Below, in pieces: positions 31,816 to 42,000 of a stretch of 64,000 nt of DNA. The DNA comes from JAJISK01 sp046759185. GTDB lineage: Archaea; Thermoplasmatota; Thermoplasmata; RBG-16-68-12; JAJISG01. The position numbers and the translations under genes were made by a program. The stretch lies in NCBI GenBank assembly GCA_046759185.1, contig JBHIBO010000006.1, positions 9,989-73,988 of the forward strand, given 5' to 3'. Below the pieces are notes generated by a model. The model was not told the origin of the DNA. It searched no databases and was given only the letters and a program-made list of their open reading frames with translations. Each line of letters starts with the position of its first letter. The first letter of the stretch is position 1.

Positions 31816-32604
31816 TTATCTGGCACGCCAAGGGGGCTCCCCGAAGAACTTGTAGCCGACGTACCCCAACAGCGCCAGGAAGAGGCGGGCGAGGCCCCAG
31901 AAAGTCATCCGGCGACGGGCCATCTCTAGGGGACTGTACCGACTCCACAGGCTGCCATGCTTCAAGGTCAGTTGCTTGCGCCCGGCGCCGTTCCAGAAGG
32001 CCTGTCGGAAGAAGTCGTAGACGGAGGCCCGCGTTCGATGATAGACGATGGCCTTGGATTCGTAGAGGACCCCGTGACCCTCCTTCACGGCTCGCAGGTT
32101 CATGTCGATGTCCTCGGCCGTGATGAACCAGGGGTCGAAGCCGCCGATGCCTCGCAGGGTGTCCTTCCGATAGGCGAGGTTTGCACTGGGGTAGGTGATG
32201 TCGGAGCCCCGGTAGATGAGCTCCACCCTCTCCAGCTCTTCGAACGGACGGTACCCGATCTGGATGGTCCGCCCGGCCACTACGTCCGATCGGTCCAGTC
32301 CCTCTCGGAGGTGCTTCAGCCAGAAGGGGTTCGCAATGCAGTCAGCGTCAATGAAGGCGATGGCGTCGCCTCCGGCCATGCGGATGCCATGGTTTCGGCT
32401 CTCCCCTCGAGTCCCGCCATGGTTCGCGAGGCGGATGAAACCGTATCGGGACGCGTACTCGCCCACGATGTCCCGGGTCCCGTCCTCGCTGTTCGAGTCG
32501 ACCACGATAATCTCGAGGGGGGCCTCTTGGGTGACGAGACTGTCAAGGAGGTCCGCGATGTTGTGTTCCTCGTTCCGTGAGGTCACCAGGACGCTGACGA
32601 GCAC
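31816..32604 (-). CDS. Family 2 glycosyltransferase with C-terminal hydrophobic helix
   Basis: A 262-residue GT2 enzyme beginning LVSVLVTSRNEEHNIADLLDSL. It has IVVDSNSEDGT near residue 35, the metal/sugar site AIAFIDADCIANPFWL near 87 and ITAEDIDMNLRAVKEG near 165 (the E-D catalytic region). A hydrophobic segment (WGLARLFLALLGYVGYKF) ends the protein and could anchor it. GTG 32604 is preferred: TCATAACAC-type sequence lies about 25 nt upstream on this strand, whereas the longer frame from 32676 crosses that box. It is divergent from the epimerase gene. Confidence 0.88.
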   Translation of the reverse strand: MLVSVLVTSRNEEHNIADLLDSLVTQEAPLEIIVVDSNSEDGTRDIVGEYASRYGFIRLANHGGTRGESRNHGIRMAGGDAIAFIDADCIANPFWLKHLREGLDRSDVVAGRTIQIGYRPFEELERVELIYRGSDITYPSANLAYRKDTLRGIGGFDPWFITAEDIDMNLRAVKEGHGVLYESKAIVYHRTRASVYDFFRQAFWNGAGRKQLTLKHGSLWSRYSPLEMARRRMTFWGLARLFLALLGYVGYKFFGEPPWRAR

Positions 32605-32719
32605 GGTTCCTCTGAGACCGAGACGTGTTATGACCTTTCCTCTGCCTTTCCCTTCCTTGAGAATCGGGTCCTGCACTCATGAGGGAGGCTTTATCCGATA
32701 CAATCCTGGTCCGACCTCC

Positions 32720-33841
32720 GTGGACGTCTCTGTGGTCGTGGGCACCCGGCCCGAGATCGTGAAGATGGCGCCCGTCGTGCTGTCGCTCCGAGAGGCTGGG
32801 GTCCCCTTGTCGTTGGTTCACACAGGCCAGCATTACGACCAGGAGTTGTCCGAGGTCTTTCTCGGAGAGCTGGGGCTCGGCTCCCCCGACGCCGTTCTCG
32901 CTGTGGGTTCCGGGACACAGGCCAAACAGACTGCCGACGCTCTGACGCGGCTGGAGTCCCACTTCACCGAGCACACACCCCTCCTCATCCTGGTCGAAGG
33001 AGATACGAACACGGTCCTGGCGGCCGCCCTGGCGGGAGCGAAGAGGGGGATCGATGTGGGGCATGTAGAAGCCGGTCTACGAAGCCATGACCTGCGGATG
33101 CCGGAGGAGCACAACCGACGGTTGACGGACCACCTCTCGTCCTACCTCTTCGCCCCCACGGATGTGGCGGCCAAGAACCTGCGGCAGGAAGCCGTCTGGG
33201 GTTCCATCTGGATCACCGGAAACACGGTCATCGATGCGACGACCCGGTATCTCCCCCTTGCAGAGGCGCGCTCGAAGGTTATGGACCTCGTTCCATTCGA
33301 GGAGTTCTGCCTCGTGACGGCTCACCGGGCCGAGAACGTCGATGACCCAGGGACCCTCCGGGAACTGGCCGACTTGCTCCGGAAGGCCCCGCTCCCGGTC
33401 GTCTACCCCGTCCACCCCAGGACCGAGACGCGACTGGGGGAGGCGGGGCTCTACGGGAAGCTTCAGGATTCGGAGAACGTCCAGGTCCTCCCACCCCTCG
33501 GCTACTTCGACTTCCTTGTCTTGATGAAGGAATCCACCTTCATCCTCACGGACTCGGGGGGCATCCAGGAGGAGGCGACCTCGCCTGGCATCCAGAAGAA
33601 AGTCTTCGTCTTCCGTCATAGCACGGAACGTCCAGAGGCCGTGGCCGCAGGCTATGCGAGGGTGGTCGGAACCACCGCCAGCAAGGCGATTCTCGCCATG
33701 AAGGAGTACTTGGACGATCCCGATCCGCCCACTGCGCCGAGCCCGTACGGGAGCGGAACCAGTGGTGCCCAGATTGCGTCGTTAGTGCAAGAGATCCTCG
33801 CAGGCGGACCCGGCCCCATGCGAAGAGCGGGCCCTTCGTGA
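32720..33841 (+). CDS. wecB: UDP-N-acetylglucosamine 2-epimerase
   Basis: Interconverts UDP-GlcNAc and UDP-ManNAc. The 373 residues begin VDVSVVVGTRPEIVKMAPVV. They continue through LVHTGQHYDQELSEVFL, VEGDTNTVLAAALAG, GHVEAGLRSHD-LRMPEEHNR (active site), the VTAHRAEN motif near residue 200 and ILTDSGGIQEEA near 280, all standard for the non-hydrolysing epimerase. GTG 32720 sits about 30 nt after a GGCTTTATCC box, so translation is likely leaderless. With the two GT2 genes it suggests a sugar-nucleotide/glycan unit. Confidence 0.95.
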   Translation: MDVSVVVGTRPEIVKMAPVVLSLREAGVPLSLVHTGQHYDQELSEVFLGELGLGSPDAVLAVGSGTQAKQTADALTRLESHFTEHTPLLILVEGDTNTVLAAALAGAKRGIDVGHVEAGLRSHDLRMPEEHNRRLTDHLSSYLFAPTDVAAKNLRQEAVWGSIWITGNTVIDATTRYLPLAEARSKVMDLVPFEEFCLVTAHRAENVDDPGTLRELADLLRKAPLPVVYPVHPRTETRLGEAGLYGKLQDSENVQVLPPLGYFDFLVLMKESTFILTDSGGIQEEATSPGIQKKVFVFRHSTERPEAVAAGYARVVGTTASKAILAMKEYLDDPDPPTAPSPYGSGTSGAQIASLVQEILAGGPGPMRRAGPS

Positions 33842-33854
33842 CGGTCCGGAAACG

Positions 33855-33863
33855 CTTTTATAG
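33855..33863 (+). promoter_or_regulatory. TATA box of the smc operon
   Basis: CTTTTATAG predicts transcription from about 33888, leaving a leader near 75 nt before the smc TTG. That is longer than for most genes here. Confidence 0.55.
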
Positions 33864-33961
33864 GGACCTGTAATCTACGGGCCGCTCCGCGAGGGGCCTT
33901 CGTCAGATGGGATGGATGGGATGCGTCCGAGGCGACGTTATCGTGGTTAGGGGGTCGCTTC

Positions 33962-36900
33962 TTGTTTCTCAAGGAAATCGAGCTGGAGAACTTCAAGTCC
34001 TTTGGCCGACGCCTCCGGCTGCCCATCCTGTCGGGCTATACCGCCATCACCGGACCGAACGGGAGCGGGAAGAGCAACATTAGCGACGCCGTCATCTTCG
34101 TCCTCGGTCCCAAGAGCTCCCGGGTCATCCGAGCGGGACGACTCACCGATCTCATCTACGACGGCGGAAAGGGGGGCAAGCCGGCGGCGTACTGCCGGGT
34201 CTCCCTGGTCTTCGAGAACGCCGACCGCGCCATTCCCATCGAGGCCGACGAGGTCCGGTTAACCCGGTACGTCGGCCGCTCCCCTAGCGTGAGGAACGGC
34301 TACAACTCCTACTTCTACGTGAACGGCCGGAAAGCGACCCTCGCCGACTTCGATGACCTCCTGGCAGACGCCAGGATCTCGGCCGAGGGCTACAACATCG
34401 TCCAGCAGGGAGACGTCCAAGGCATCGTGGACATGACCCCAGTCGAGAGGCGCAGGCTCCTCGAGGACATCGCTGGAATCTCCCGTTTCGATGAGGACAT
34501 TCAGCGGGCTGAGCGGAAAAGGCAGGGGGTCGAGGAGGACCTCGGAGCCATCGAGATCATTCTCAAGGAGATCCGTCGCCAGCTCCACCAACTCGAGCGG
34601 GACCGTGAGGGGGCTCTCCGTTACCGGGAATTGCAGGAAGGGCTGGAGATGGCCCGCGGCCAGAAGGCCCACAAGGAGATTCAGCTGCTCCAGGGGCAGC
34701 TCGCCTCGGCCGGCGAACAAGTCCAGCGGTACGAGATCGAGCGTGAGGAGTGGAGGACGGAGTTGGGCCGCCTTCGGGAGGACCTCGGCGAGGCGGAGAA
34801 GCGGCTCCAGGCTCTGGAGGAGCGGCTCGCCGAGGAGGGTGGGGAAGAGTTTCAATCCCTCCGGACGAAGCTGGATGACCTTCGCATCGAGCGAGCCCGC
34901 GCCCAGGACGCCAAAGAGAGGGCGAAAGAACGACGGAAGGAATTGCGGGCCGAGACGTCCCGTCTCAGGCGAGACGTGAAAAAGGTGGTCGGTGAGCTGG
35001 AAACCCTCGAGACCCGGGAGCGGGAATCGCAGGAAGAACTCCAGAGACTTGCCCAGGCCATCGAGTCCAAGGAGACACAGATCACCGAAGTGGAGGCGGG
35101 GGCTTCGAAGGCCGATGCACGGGTCCTGAAGCTTCAGAAGGCCGCCGTGGCCCTTGATCTGGAGATCGACGAGGACGACGCCGTCTGCAAGGGATTGGTC
35201 CTGGAACGGGTGAAGCTCACGCAACAGGGCGAGCAGCTCGAGGAGCAGCTGGCACAGCTCGAGGCAGAGAAGAAGGCTCAAGAACTTGACGTGAAGGATG
35301 CCGAGTGGCAGGCAACCGAATCGATTTCGGGCTCACGGGACCAAGGCAAAGCGAGGCGGAAGCTGAAGAAACGCGCCGAGGACTTGGAGCGCGAACGTGG
35401 CAACCTGGCCCAGGAGTCGTCCGAGCTGGAGAGTGCGATTCGGACTCTATCGCGCGAGCGAAGTCAACTCCAAGCCGAATCGGAGGCCGCGGAGAACATC
35501 CGGAAGGGATACAACCGAGCCGTCTCCTCGATCCTCCAGGCCCGAGAAGAGGGGAGACTGGAGGGGGTTCACGGCACAGTGGCAGAACTCGGGCGCGTGG
35601 AAGCAAAATTCGAGCGGGCACTTCAGGTGGCGGCCGCAGGCCGACTGCAGGCCATCGTGGTCGAGGACGACGGCGTGGCGGCCCGTGCCATCGAGTACCT
35701 CAAACGGCGAAAGCACGGGAGGGCTATCTTCCTCCCCCTATCCAAGATGCTACCGGGTCGACCCCGAGGGAAGGCCCTGATGGCAGTGAAGGATACCGTG
35801 GGATTCGCGCTGGACCTGGTCTCGTTCGATGACAGATACCGGAACGCCTTCTGGTACGTCTTCGGGGACACTGTCGTCGTAGAGAACCTGGACCAGGCTC
35901 GTCGGCGCATGGGCGGTGTCCGTCTCGTCACACTCGATGGGCAACTTGTCGAGGCAAGCGGAGCCATGGTGGGAGGACACCTGGAAGACCCCATCCTTCG
36001 GTTCGGGAGGGGATCGGCGGGAGACCTCGAACGCGTGGTAGGGGAATTGGAGCAGGCCTCCAAGGCTCTGAAGAGGGTCCGAGAGCGTCTGGATGAGGTC
36101 GTAAAGGAACTCGAAGACTCCGAGAGGCGCCTCAAGGAGGCCCGCGAAGCCGAGGAACGCGAGAAGTCGCATTGGGACCTGATTGAGGGCCAGAAAAACC
36201 AACTGCTGACGCGGGTCGAGGCTACGGACGTCGCCATTGTGGAGAAGACCCAGGTAAGGGACCAGGTCGCCCTCGAGCGCGAAGCCATCCTAACGCGGCT
36301 TAAGGAGGCCGAGATGAAGCTCACTGACGCCCAGGCGCGTCGGAAGGAGGTTCGTGTCGCGTTGGGCGAGGTCACGCCGGAACGTGTCACACAGAAACTC
36401 CGGAAGCTCCAGGGCGAGCGGATGAACCTCCTGGAGCGACGCAACCGATTGGAGTCGGAGCGGGAGACCCTGAGGAGTCAAATCGCCCTCAAAGCAGAGC
36501 GTCGAGACGAGTTCGAGGGGCAAGCCATCCAGGACAAGGAGGAAGCATCGGATCAGGAGAGGCGCTCCCGGGAGAGCGAGGAGGCCCTCGCGAGCCTTCA
36601 CGAGGAGATCTTAGCCCTCGAGAAACTCCAATCGAGTACGCTGTCCCAGGCCAAGGAAGTCCAGAACAAACGGGACCACGCCTTCCGGGAGAAGACTCGG
36701 ATCGAGGCGGAGATGGCCAAGGCAGAGAGCAAGCTGGAGACCACGGAGGACTTTCTCACGGGCCTGGAAACGCAGATTGCTAGCCTCCAGGCGCAGATCG
36801 GAGAGGCCGAGGACCGGGCCGAGGAGCTCGGCACGCCCGCGGAGCCGCTTCCCTCCATGAAGGAGGTCGACGCGGAGGTAGCCCGGTGCGAGAAGGCCCT

Positions 36901-37555
36901 CAACGCGATTGGTGCGGTGAACCTACGTGCCCTGGAGGATTACGAGGCCCAGGAGGCCCGCCAGAACGAGCTCAACGAGGAACTGAAGCGGATGCGGAAG
37001 GAGCGGCAGGACCTGCTCCGTCTCGTGGGGGAGTTGGAGACGAAGAAGAGGCAGGGTCTCCTCGAGGTCTTCCACGCTTTGCACGCGAACTTCATCGGCG
37101 TCTACGCGGAGATTTCTGAGGGGGGCGAGGCGGACTTGCAGCTGGAGGACGAGGAGGACCCCTTTGCGGGCGGCCTCCTCATCAAAGCGCGGCCTCCCGA
37201 GAAACGGTTTCACCGGCTCGAGGCCCTCTCCGGAGGCGAGAAGAGCCTCGTCTCCATGGCCTTTATCTTCGCCCTCCAACGGCACGATCCCTCCCCTTTC
37301 TACCTCCTGGATGAGGTCGATCAGAACCTCGACGCGGTCAATGCCGAGAGGGTTGCCAGGATGGTCCGCAGCAACGCCAGCTCGGCCCAGTTCGTCCAGA
37401 TCTCCCTTCGGAAGGTGAGCCTAAAGGAGGCCGATCACATCGTGGGGGTCACCATGGGCCCGAAGGGCGTTTCCAAGGTGATCATGCAGGTGAACCTGGA
37501 CGAGGTGCTGGAGGAGGAAATCCCGCAGGCCGAGGCCACGGAGGCCGCAGCCTAA
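33962..37555 (+). CDS. smc: Chromosome segregation protein SMC
   Basis: A 1197-residue SMC ATPase that forms the ring of the prokaryotic condensin. The N-terminal head has Walker A ITGPNGSGKSNISDAV near residue 29. Coiled coils span about 170-500 and 690-1010. The hinge lies near 520-680 (GVHGTVAELGRVEAKFERAL to ASGAMVGGH). The C-terminal head has the signature LSGGEKSLVSMAFIFAL near 1087 and Walker B PFYLLDEVDQNLDAVN near 1114. The TTG start begins LFLKEIELENFKSFG, the exact SMC N-terminus. Its stop overlaps the scpA ATG (TAATG). Confidence 0.97.
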   Translation: MFLKEIELENFKSFGRRLRLPILSGYTAITGPNGSGKSNISDAVIFVLGPKSSRVIRAGRLTDLIYDGGKGGKPAAYCRVSLVFENADRAIPIEADEVRLTRYVGRSPSVRNGYNSYFYVNGRKATLADFDDLLADARISAEGYNIVQQGDVQGIVDMTPVERRRLLEDIAGISRFDEDIQRAERKRQGVEEDLGAIEIILKEIRRQLHQLERDREGALRYRELQEGLEMARGQKAHKEIQLLQGQLASAGEQVQRYEIEREEWRTELGRLREDLGEAEKRLQALEERLAEEGGEEFQSLRTKLDDLRIERARAQDAKERAKERRKELRAETSRLRRDVKKVVGELETLETRERESQEELQRLAQAIESKETQITEVEAGASKADARVLKLQKAAVALDLEIDEDDAVCKGLVLERVKLTQQGEQLEEQLAQLEAEKKAQELDVKDAEWQATESISGSRDQGKARRKLKKRAEDLERERGNLAQESSELESAIRTLSRERSQLQAESEAAENIRKGYNRAVSSILQAREEGRLEGVHGTVAELGRVEAKFERALQVAAAGRLQAIVVEDDGVAARAIEYLKRRKHGRAIFLPLSKMLPGRPRGKALMAVKDTVGFALDLVSFDDRYRNAFWYVFGDTVVVENLDQARRRMGGVRLVTLDGQLVEASGAMVGGHLEDPILRFGRGSAGDLERVVGELEQASKALKRVRERLDEVVKELEDSERRLKEAREAEEREKSHWDLIEGQKNQLLTRVEATDVAIVEKTQVRDQVALEREAILTRLKEAEMKLTDAQARRKEVRVALGEVTPERVTQKLRKLQGERMNLLERRNRLESERETLRSQIALKAERRDEFEGQAIQDKEEASDQERRSRESEEALASLHEEILALEKLQSSTLSQAKEVQNKRDHAFREKTRIEAEMAKAESKLETTEDFLTGLETQIASLQAQIGEAEDRAEELGTPAEPLPSMKEVDAEVARCEKALNAIGAVNLRALEDYEAQEARQNELNEELKRMRKERQDLLRLVGELETKKRQGLLEVFHALHANFIGVYAEISEGGEADLQLEDEEDPFAGGLLIKARPPEKRFHRLEALSGGEKSLVSMAFIFALQRHDPSPFYLLDEVDQNLDAVNAERVARMVRSNASSAQFVQISLRKVSLKEADHIVGVTMGPKGVSKVIMQVNLDEVLEEEIPQAEATEAAA

Positions 37556-38436
37556 TGGTCGGACACGAGGAGGTGCTTAGCCACCTGCTCTTCCACCAGG
37601 CCTTGGAGGAGGAGGAGCCGGAGAAAATGGCCGAGTACCTCCAGCTTTTCGAACGGGTTCAGGAGGGACGCGTCGTCCCCACCCAGAACCAGTACGAGGA
37701 CAGCGTGGTCGCAGCTCTTGAACTCGTCCTCGAGGACTCCTTCGACCCGTGGGACATCGATCTCGCCCGATTCGCCCGGGCCTACCTGAAACGGTTGCGG
37801 GGCCTTGGGACAATCAACTTCGTCGCCGCAGGTCGTCTGGTGCTCTTGGCCTGGTCCGTTCTCAAGCTGCAATCCGAGATGATTCTGTCAACGGCCGAGA
37901 CGGTGAATCCCCCCGCCGACGAGATTGACGAAGCGTGGGACCTCATGCCCGGTTTCTATCAGGCTCCCGAGGAAGTGGACCTGACGTATCAGATTCTGCA
38001 GCAGAAGGAGCCCCCCCTGCGCGAGAGCTTCCATCGGGAGATTCAACGCTCCGTTGGCCTCGTGGATCTCCTGGATGCCTTGGACCAGGCCTTTCGCGAG
38101 ACCTCGGGGACTGTCGCCGTCGCTCGTTCGACGCCCTCACCCGCTCCCCTCGAGGCCCTCCGGGGCAAGCTCCATCGCGAGGACCTGGCGGAGGACCTCC
38201 AATGGGCCTGGGACCTCATTCGAGCGGGGGGAGAGGAGGTGCTAAGCTTGGGCGACCTGAACCATCGCGGCCCGTGGGACCGCGCCACGCTGTTCCTATC
38301 CGTCCTCTTCCTCGCCGAGATGGGTTGGTTGGAGGTGTGGCAGAAGGACCTCCCCCATGGAGAGATCTACCTACGACCGCTTCACGAGGGCGCGGAGGTC
38401 GAGGCCCCGACCCCTTCCCTCCCGGAGGCTGCCTAG
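37555..38436 (+). CDS. scpA: Segregation and condensation protein A
   Basis: The kleisin that bridges the SMC heads, 293 residues. The N-terminal helices (HLLFHQALEEEEPEKMAEYLQ) and FDPWDIDLARFARAYLKRLR near residue 62 are the conserved ScpA core; the latter is the D-P-W-x-I/D-L motif. A winged-helix C-terminus (VLSLGDLNHRGPWDRATLFLSVLFLAEMGWLEVWQ) binds the other SMC head. The ATG shares one base with the smc stop and the scpB ATG follows its TAG directly, so the three genes are tightly coupled. Confidence 0.93.
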   Translation: MVGHEEVLSHLLFHQALEEEEPEKMAEYLQLFERVQEGRVVPTQNQYEDSVVAALELVLEDSFDPWDIDLARFARAYLKRLRGLGTINFVAAGRLVLLAWSVLKLQSEMILSTAETVNPPADEIDEAWDLMPGFYQAPEEVDLTYQILQQKEPPLRESFHREIQRSVGLVDLLDALDQAFRETSGTVAVARSTPSPAPLEALRGKLHREDLAEDLQWAWDLIRAGGEEVLSLGDLNHRGPWDRATLFLSVLFLAEMGWLEVWQKDLPHGEIYLRPLHEGAEVEAPTPSLPEAA

Positions 38437-38961
38437 ATGCGGAAACAGGGACTCCTGGAGGCCGTCCTCTTCCTGACCTCGCGGGCCCTGACCGAACGGC
38501 AGCTGGCGGAGGCCACGGGAATGACGGTCTCCACCGTGCGACGCATGCTTACGCTTCTGACAAGGGAGTACCAGGAGCGGGAGAGCGCCATCGAGGTGGC
38601 CCGCCACGGCCGCCGTTGGATCCTGCAGGTCCGAGGGGAATACCAGCGAGAGACCACGGACATGGCCCCGTCGACCTTGCCGCGAGGGGTCCTCCGAACC
38701 GCGGCTCTCATCGCCTACCATCAGCCCGTGAAGCAGAGCCATCTCGCCTCTCTGGTGGGATACCGTGCCTACGACCACGTGCGGCGGTTGCGCGATCGCG
38801 GCCTCATCGCGGTCCGACCCCACGGGAGGACGCTCCTCCTTTCGACCACCGGCAAGTTCCCCGAATTCTTTGGCCTCGAAGCACGAGGGCGGGAGGACAT
38901 CCGTCGGCTCATGGCCTCTCGGGTGGGGGAAGAGGGTCGTGCCAGCAGCCTGGCCAGCTGA
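38437..38961 (+). CDS. scpB: Segregation and condensation protein B
   Basis: A 174-residue accessory subunit with two winged-helix domains that dimerises on ScpA. The first domain has GLLEAVLFLTSRALTERQLAEATGM and the second GVLRTAALIAYHQPVKQSHLASLVGYRAYDHVRRLRDRGLI. The latter is the strongly conserved A-x-I-A-[YL]-x-Q-P-[VI]-x-[KR] region. It starts immediately after scpA. The helical-repeat gene at 39050 follows after 88 nt containing a TATA-like TTTTTATAGG, so it may have its own promoter. Confidence 0.93.
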   Translation: MRKQGLLEAVLFLTSRALTERQLAEATGMTVSTVRRMLTLLTREYQERESAIEVARHGRRWILQVRGEYQRETTDMAPSTLPRGVLRTAALIAYHQPVKQSHLASLVGYRAYDHVRRLRDRGLIAVRPHGRTLLLSTTGKFPEFFGLEARGREDIRRLMASRVGEEGRASSLAS

Positions 38962-39049
38962 TAACGACGGCGCCACGTTTTTATAGGCTCATCCACGAGG
39001 AAGTGGAAGCCAGGGGGACTTGGCACACGTACCGCGGGGCGGACACGCA

Positions 39050-42000
39050 TTGAGCGGCTACCTTAGACACATCGAGCTCTCGCGACAGCTCGAGGAGAAG
39101 GCCAAGGAGGCCTCGCAGAATCGCAAGCACGCGGACGAGCGGATCAAGCAGCTCGAAGGGCTGATCAGCGACGCCAAGAAGGTAGACTGTAAGGTCGCCG
39201 ACTCCGAGGAGCTTCTTGCCCAGGCCAACAGCGCCATGGCGGCCAAGGATTATAAGCTGGCCCTCGAGAAGACCCAGGAGGGGGAGGACAAGGCCAAAGC
39301 GGCCTTCATCCAAGAGACCAACTCCGTCATCGAGGCCTCGGAGTCCTTCATCGCGCTCCTGCAGCGGGCGGAGGTCGAGAGTAGCGAGTTCGAAGGCCTC
39401 CTAGGGAGCGCCCGCGAGGCCCTGGAGAAGGGGAACTTCCGTGAAGGCGTGGAGACGGCCCGACGCGGTTGGACCAAGCTCGAGAAGACCCTAAACGAGC
39501 ATCTCTCCGCTTCTTTCTCCTCCGTCCAGACCCGTGTCCTCGCTGCAAAGGCCATGGAGAAGGACACGGCCATGGCGGAGGATCTTCTCTCCCGCGCTCG
39601 GTCCGCGCTGGAGGGATCCGAGTATGAGGACGCCCTCAGCCACACCGAGGAGGCCCTGGACATCCTGGGGCGCGAGCTCGGCTACGAGCTGGAAAACGAA
39701 GAGAAGGTCGTGCTTGAGCTCCTCCAGGCCGGTCGCGCTCTGAAGGCGGAGGTCGGCAAGGCCGAGGGGTATCTGAAGAAGTCCAAGACGGAACTCGAAG
39801 GTGGGGACTACCAGAAGTCCTTCAACTACCTCAAACAGGCTCGGGTCGAGGCCGAGCGACAACTGCAGAAGGGGTTCGAGTCCGGCAAGGCGAACCTGCA
39901 AGAACCCATCGAGGAAGCGAAGAAGCTGGGCATCGACGTGACCGAGGCAGAGGCCCTCGGAGAGGAGGCCATGAAGGCCGCCAAGGCGGAGGATTACGGC
40001 CGCGCCTCGGACTTGCTCCGGGAGGGCGTCCAGGGCCTCGAGAACGCTAAGTTTCGCATGGTACTAGAGACGATCTCAGCTTCCCGGCCGAAGTTCCTTC
40101 GGGCCAAGGAGATGAATGTCGACATCGACGCGACCATGGAGATCTTCAACAAGGCCCGGGAGAAGCTCCAGGAAGGCAAGCACACCGACGCCCTGTACTA
40201 CGCGGAGAAAGGGAACGAGGAGCTGGACAAGCTCGTGGGGGAACTCGATGCCGCCGCCGAGCGGACCCAGCAGTTGGAGACGGAGATCGCCTCCTTCGCC
40301 GAACAGGGCCTGGACTTCTCGGGGGTACAGGGACTCCTCAACGAGGCGAAGAAGAAGCTAGCCGAGGGGAACACCAAGGCCTGGGGTGCCGAGCTCGCGA
40401 AGGTGGAGAAGGGCCTCGGGAAGGCGCGGTCCGACCGGTGTCGGGAGATGCTTGAGGAGGTCCAATTCATCGTCACTCTGGGGGAAAAGATCGGCCTGGA
40501 CCTGGATGAGGCCACAGCCGGGATTCAGGAATGTTCCCAGCTCCTGAAGTCCAACGAAGTGAACCAGGCCCTCACGGAGGCCACGAAGCTGCAGCAGAAG
40601 ACGGAAGCGCGGATTACCTCCCACTTCCGGGCGCAGGTGGAGACTCTGAAGGATGCCCTGCCGGCCACCCCCGCAGCGGGCGAGGTTTCCGAGCTGCTCC
40701 TGAAGGTGGAAACGACCCTGGACGTGCGGGACTACGGCACGGCCGCTCGTCTGGCCGAGGAAGCGGAGGAAAAGGCAGGAGGACTCTCTGAGGCGTATGC
40801 CGCCCTGGCGGTGGAAGGCCTCCAGGCAGCGCAGGCCCTGGCCACAGAGCATGACCTAAAGATCGACGGCCTGCGAGAAACCTACCTGGCGGCGAAGGAG
40901 GCCATGGAGAAGGGAGAGATGCCCGCTCTCTTCCAGCAGATCGAATCGGTCCGAGGCGTCCTGACCCACCTGACCCAGCGGGCCTTCGACGAGGTCAAGG
41001 CCCGGGTCATCGAGGCCCGGAACGCGGGCATTGACATTGCCAAGGAGAAGGAGTTCCTAAAGGCGGCCAAAGAGGCCATCACGAGTGGCGACCTCTTTCA
41101 GGGCCTGATCGAACTCCGCGATTGTGACATCTCGGCCAAGGCTCACCTGGACGCCTTCCAAAAGGTCCGGGACACCATGGGGGCGGCCGCCGTCCTGGTC
41201 GCCGAGGGGAAGAAGAAGGACATAGACATGACCCGGGCGGTGGAGCTCCTCCTAAAGGGGAAGACCGCCTTCGAGGGGGGCGAAATCGAGCGGGCCTTGG
41301 AGATTGCCCGGGACGCTCGGGCGGAGGCGGAGAAGGCCATCAGCGTTCTCAATGTCAACGACCGGCTCCAGGCCGCTGAGGAGAGCTTGGCCCTCGCCGA
41401 GGCACAGGATGTGGATGTAGAGCCCTGGGTCGGCCTCCTAGCCCGATCCAAGCGGGCCTTGGACCACGGGGACTTCCGGGAGGCCGTCGAGCTTGCCATG
41501 GAGGTGGAGGCCCAGACCCGGGCTGGTGTGCTGAACGGCGTAAACGGCCGGGTGGCCCGATCGGAGAGCATGCTGGAGAAGGTTCAGGTTCCCGCCCAGG
41601 AGATCGGGGGTCTTCAGAAGGCTCTGAAGGACATCAAGGCCCTCCTCGAGGGTGGCGACCTGAAGACCGCTTCCGAACGCTCGGCCGAGGTGCTCTCGCA
41701 AACAGAGACCATGGCCGAGACATACGAGGAAATCCTCCAGGATCGGAAGGAGGCGGAGACCCTCATTGCGGATCTGCAGGCCCTGAGCATCAAGGTCAGC
41801 GGCCCCGAGAAACTCCTGAACAAGGCCGGGAAGGCCCTGAAGGAAGGGCGGCTTCCCGCCGCCAAGCAGTTTGCGGGGGAGGCCCTGGGCCAGCTAGCCA
41901 AGGACCGCAGGGAGAGCATCGAGCGCATGATCAAGGGCTTCGAGGCCTCCGCGGCCAAGGCCCAGAAGGAGGGTGTCGCCACGGCCGACGCGGACGCCCT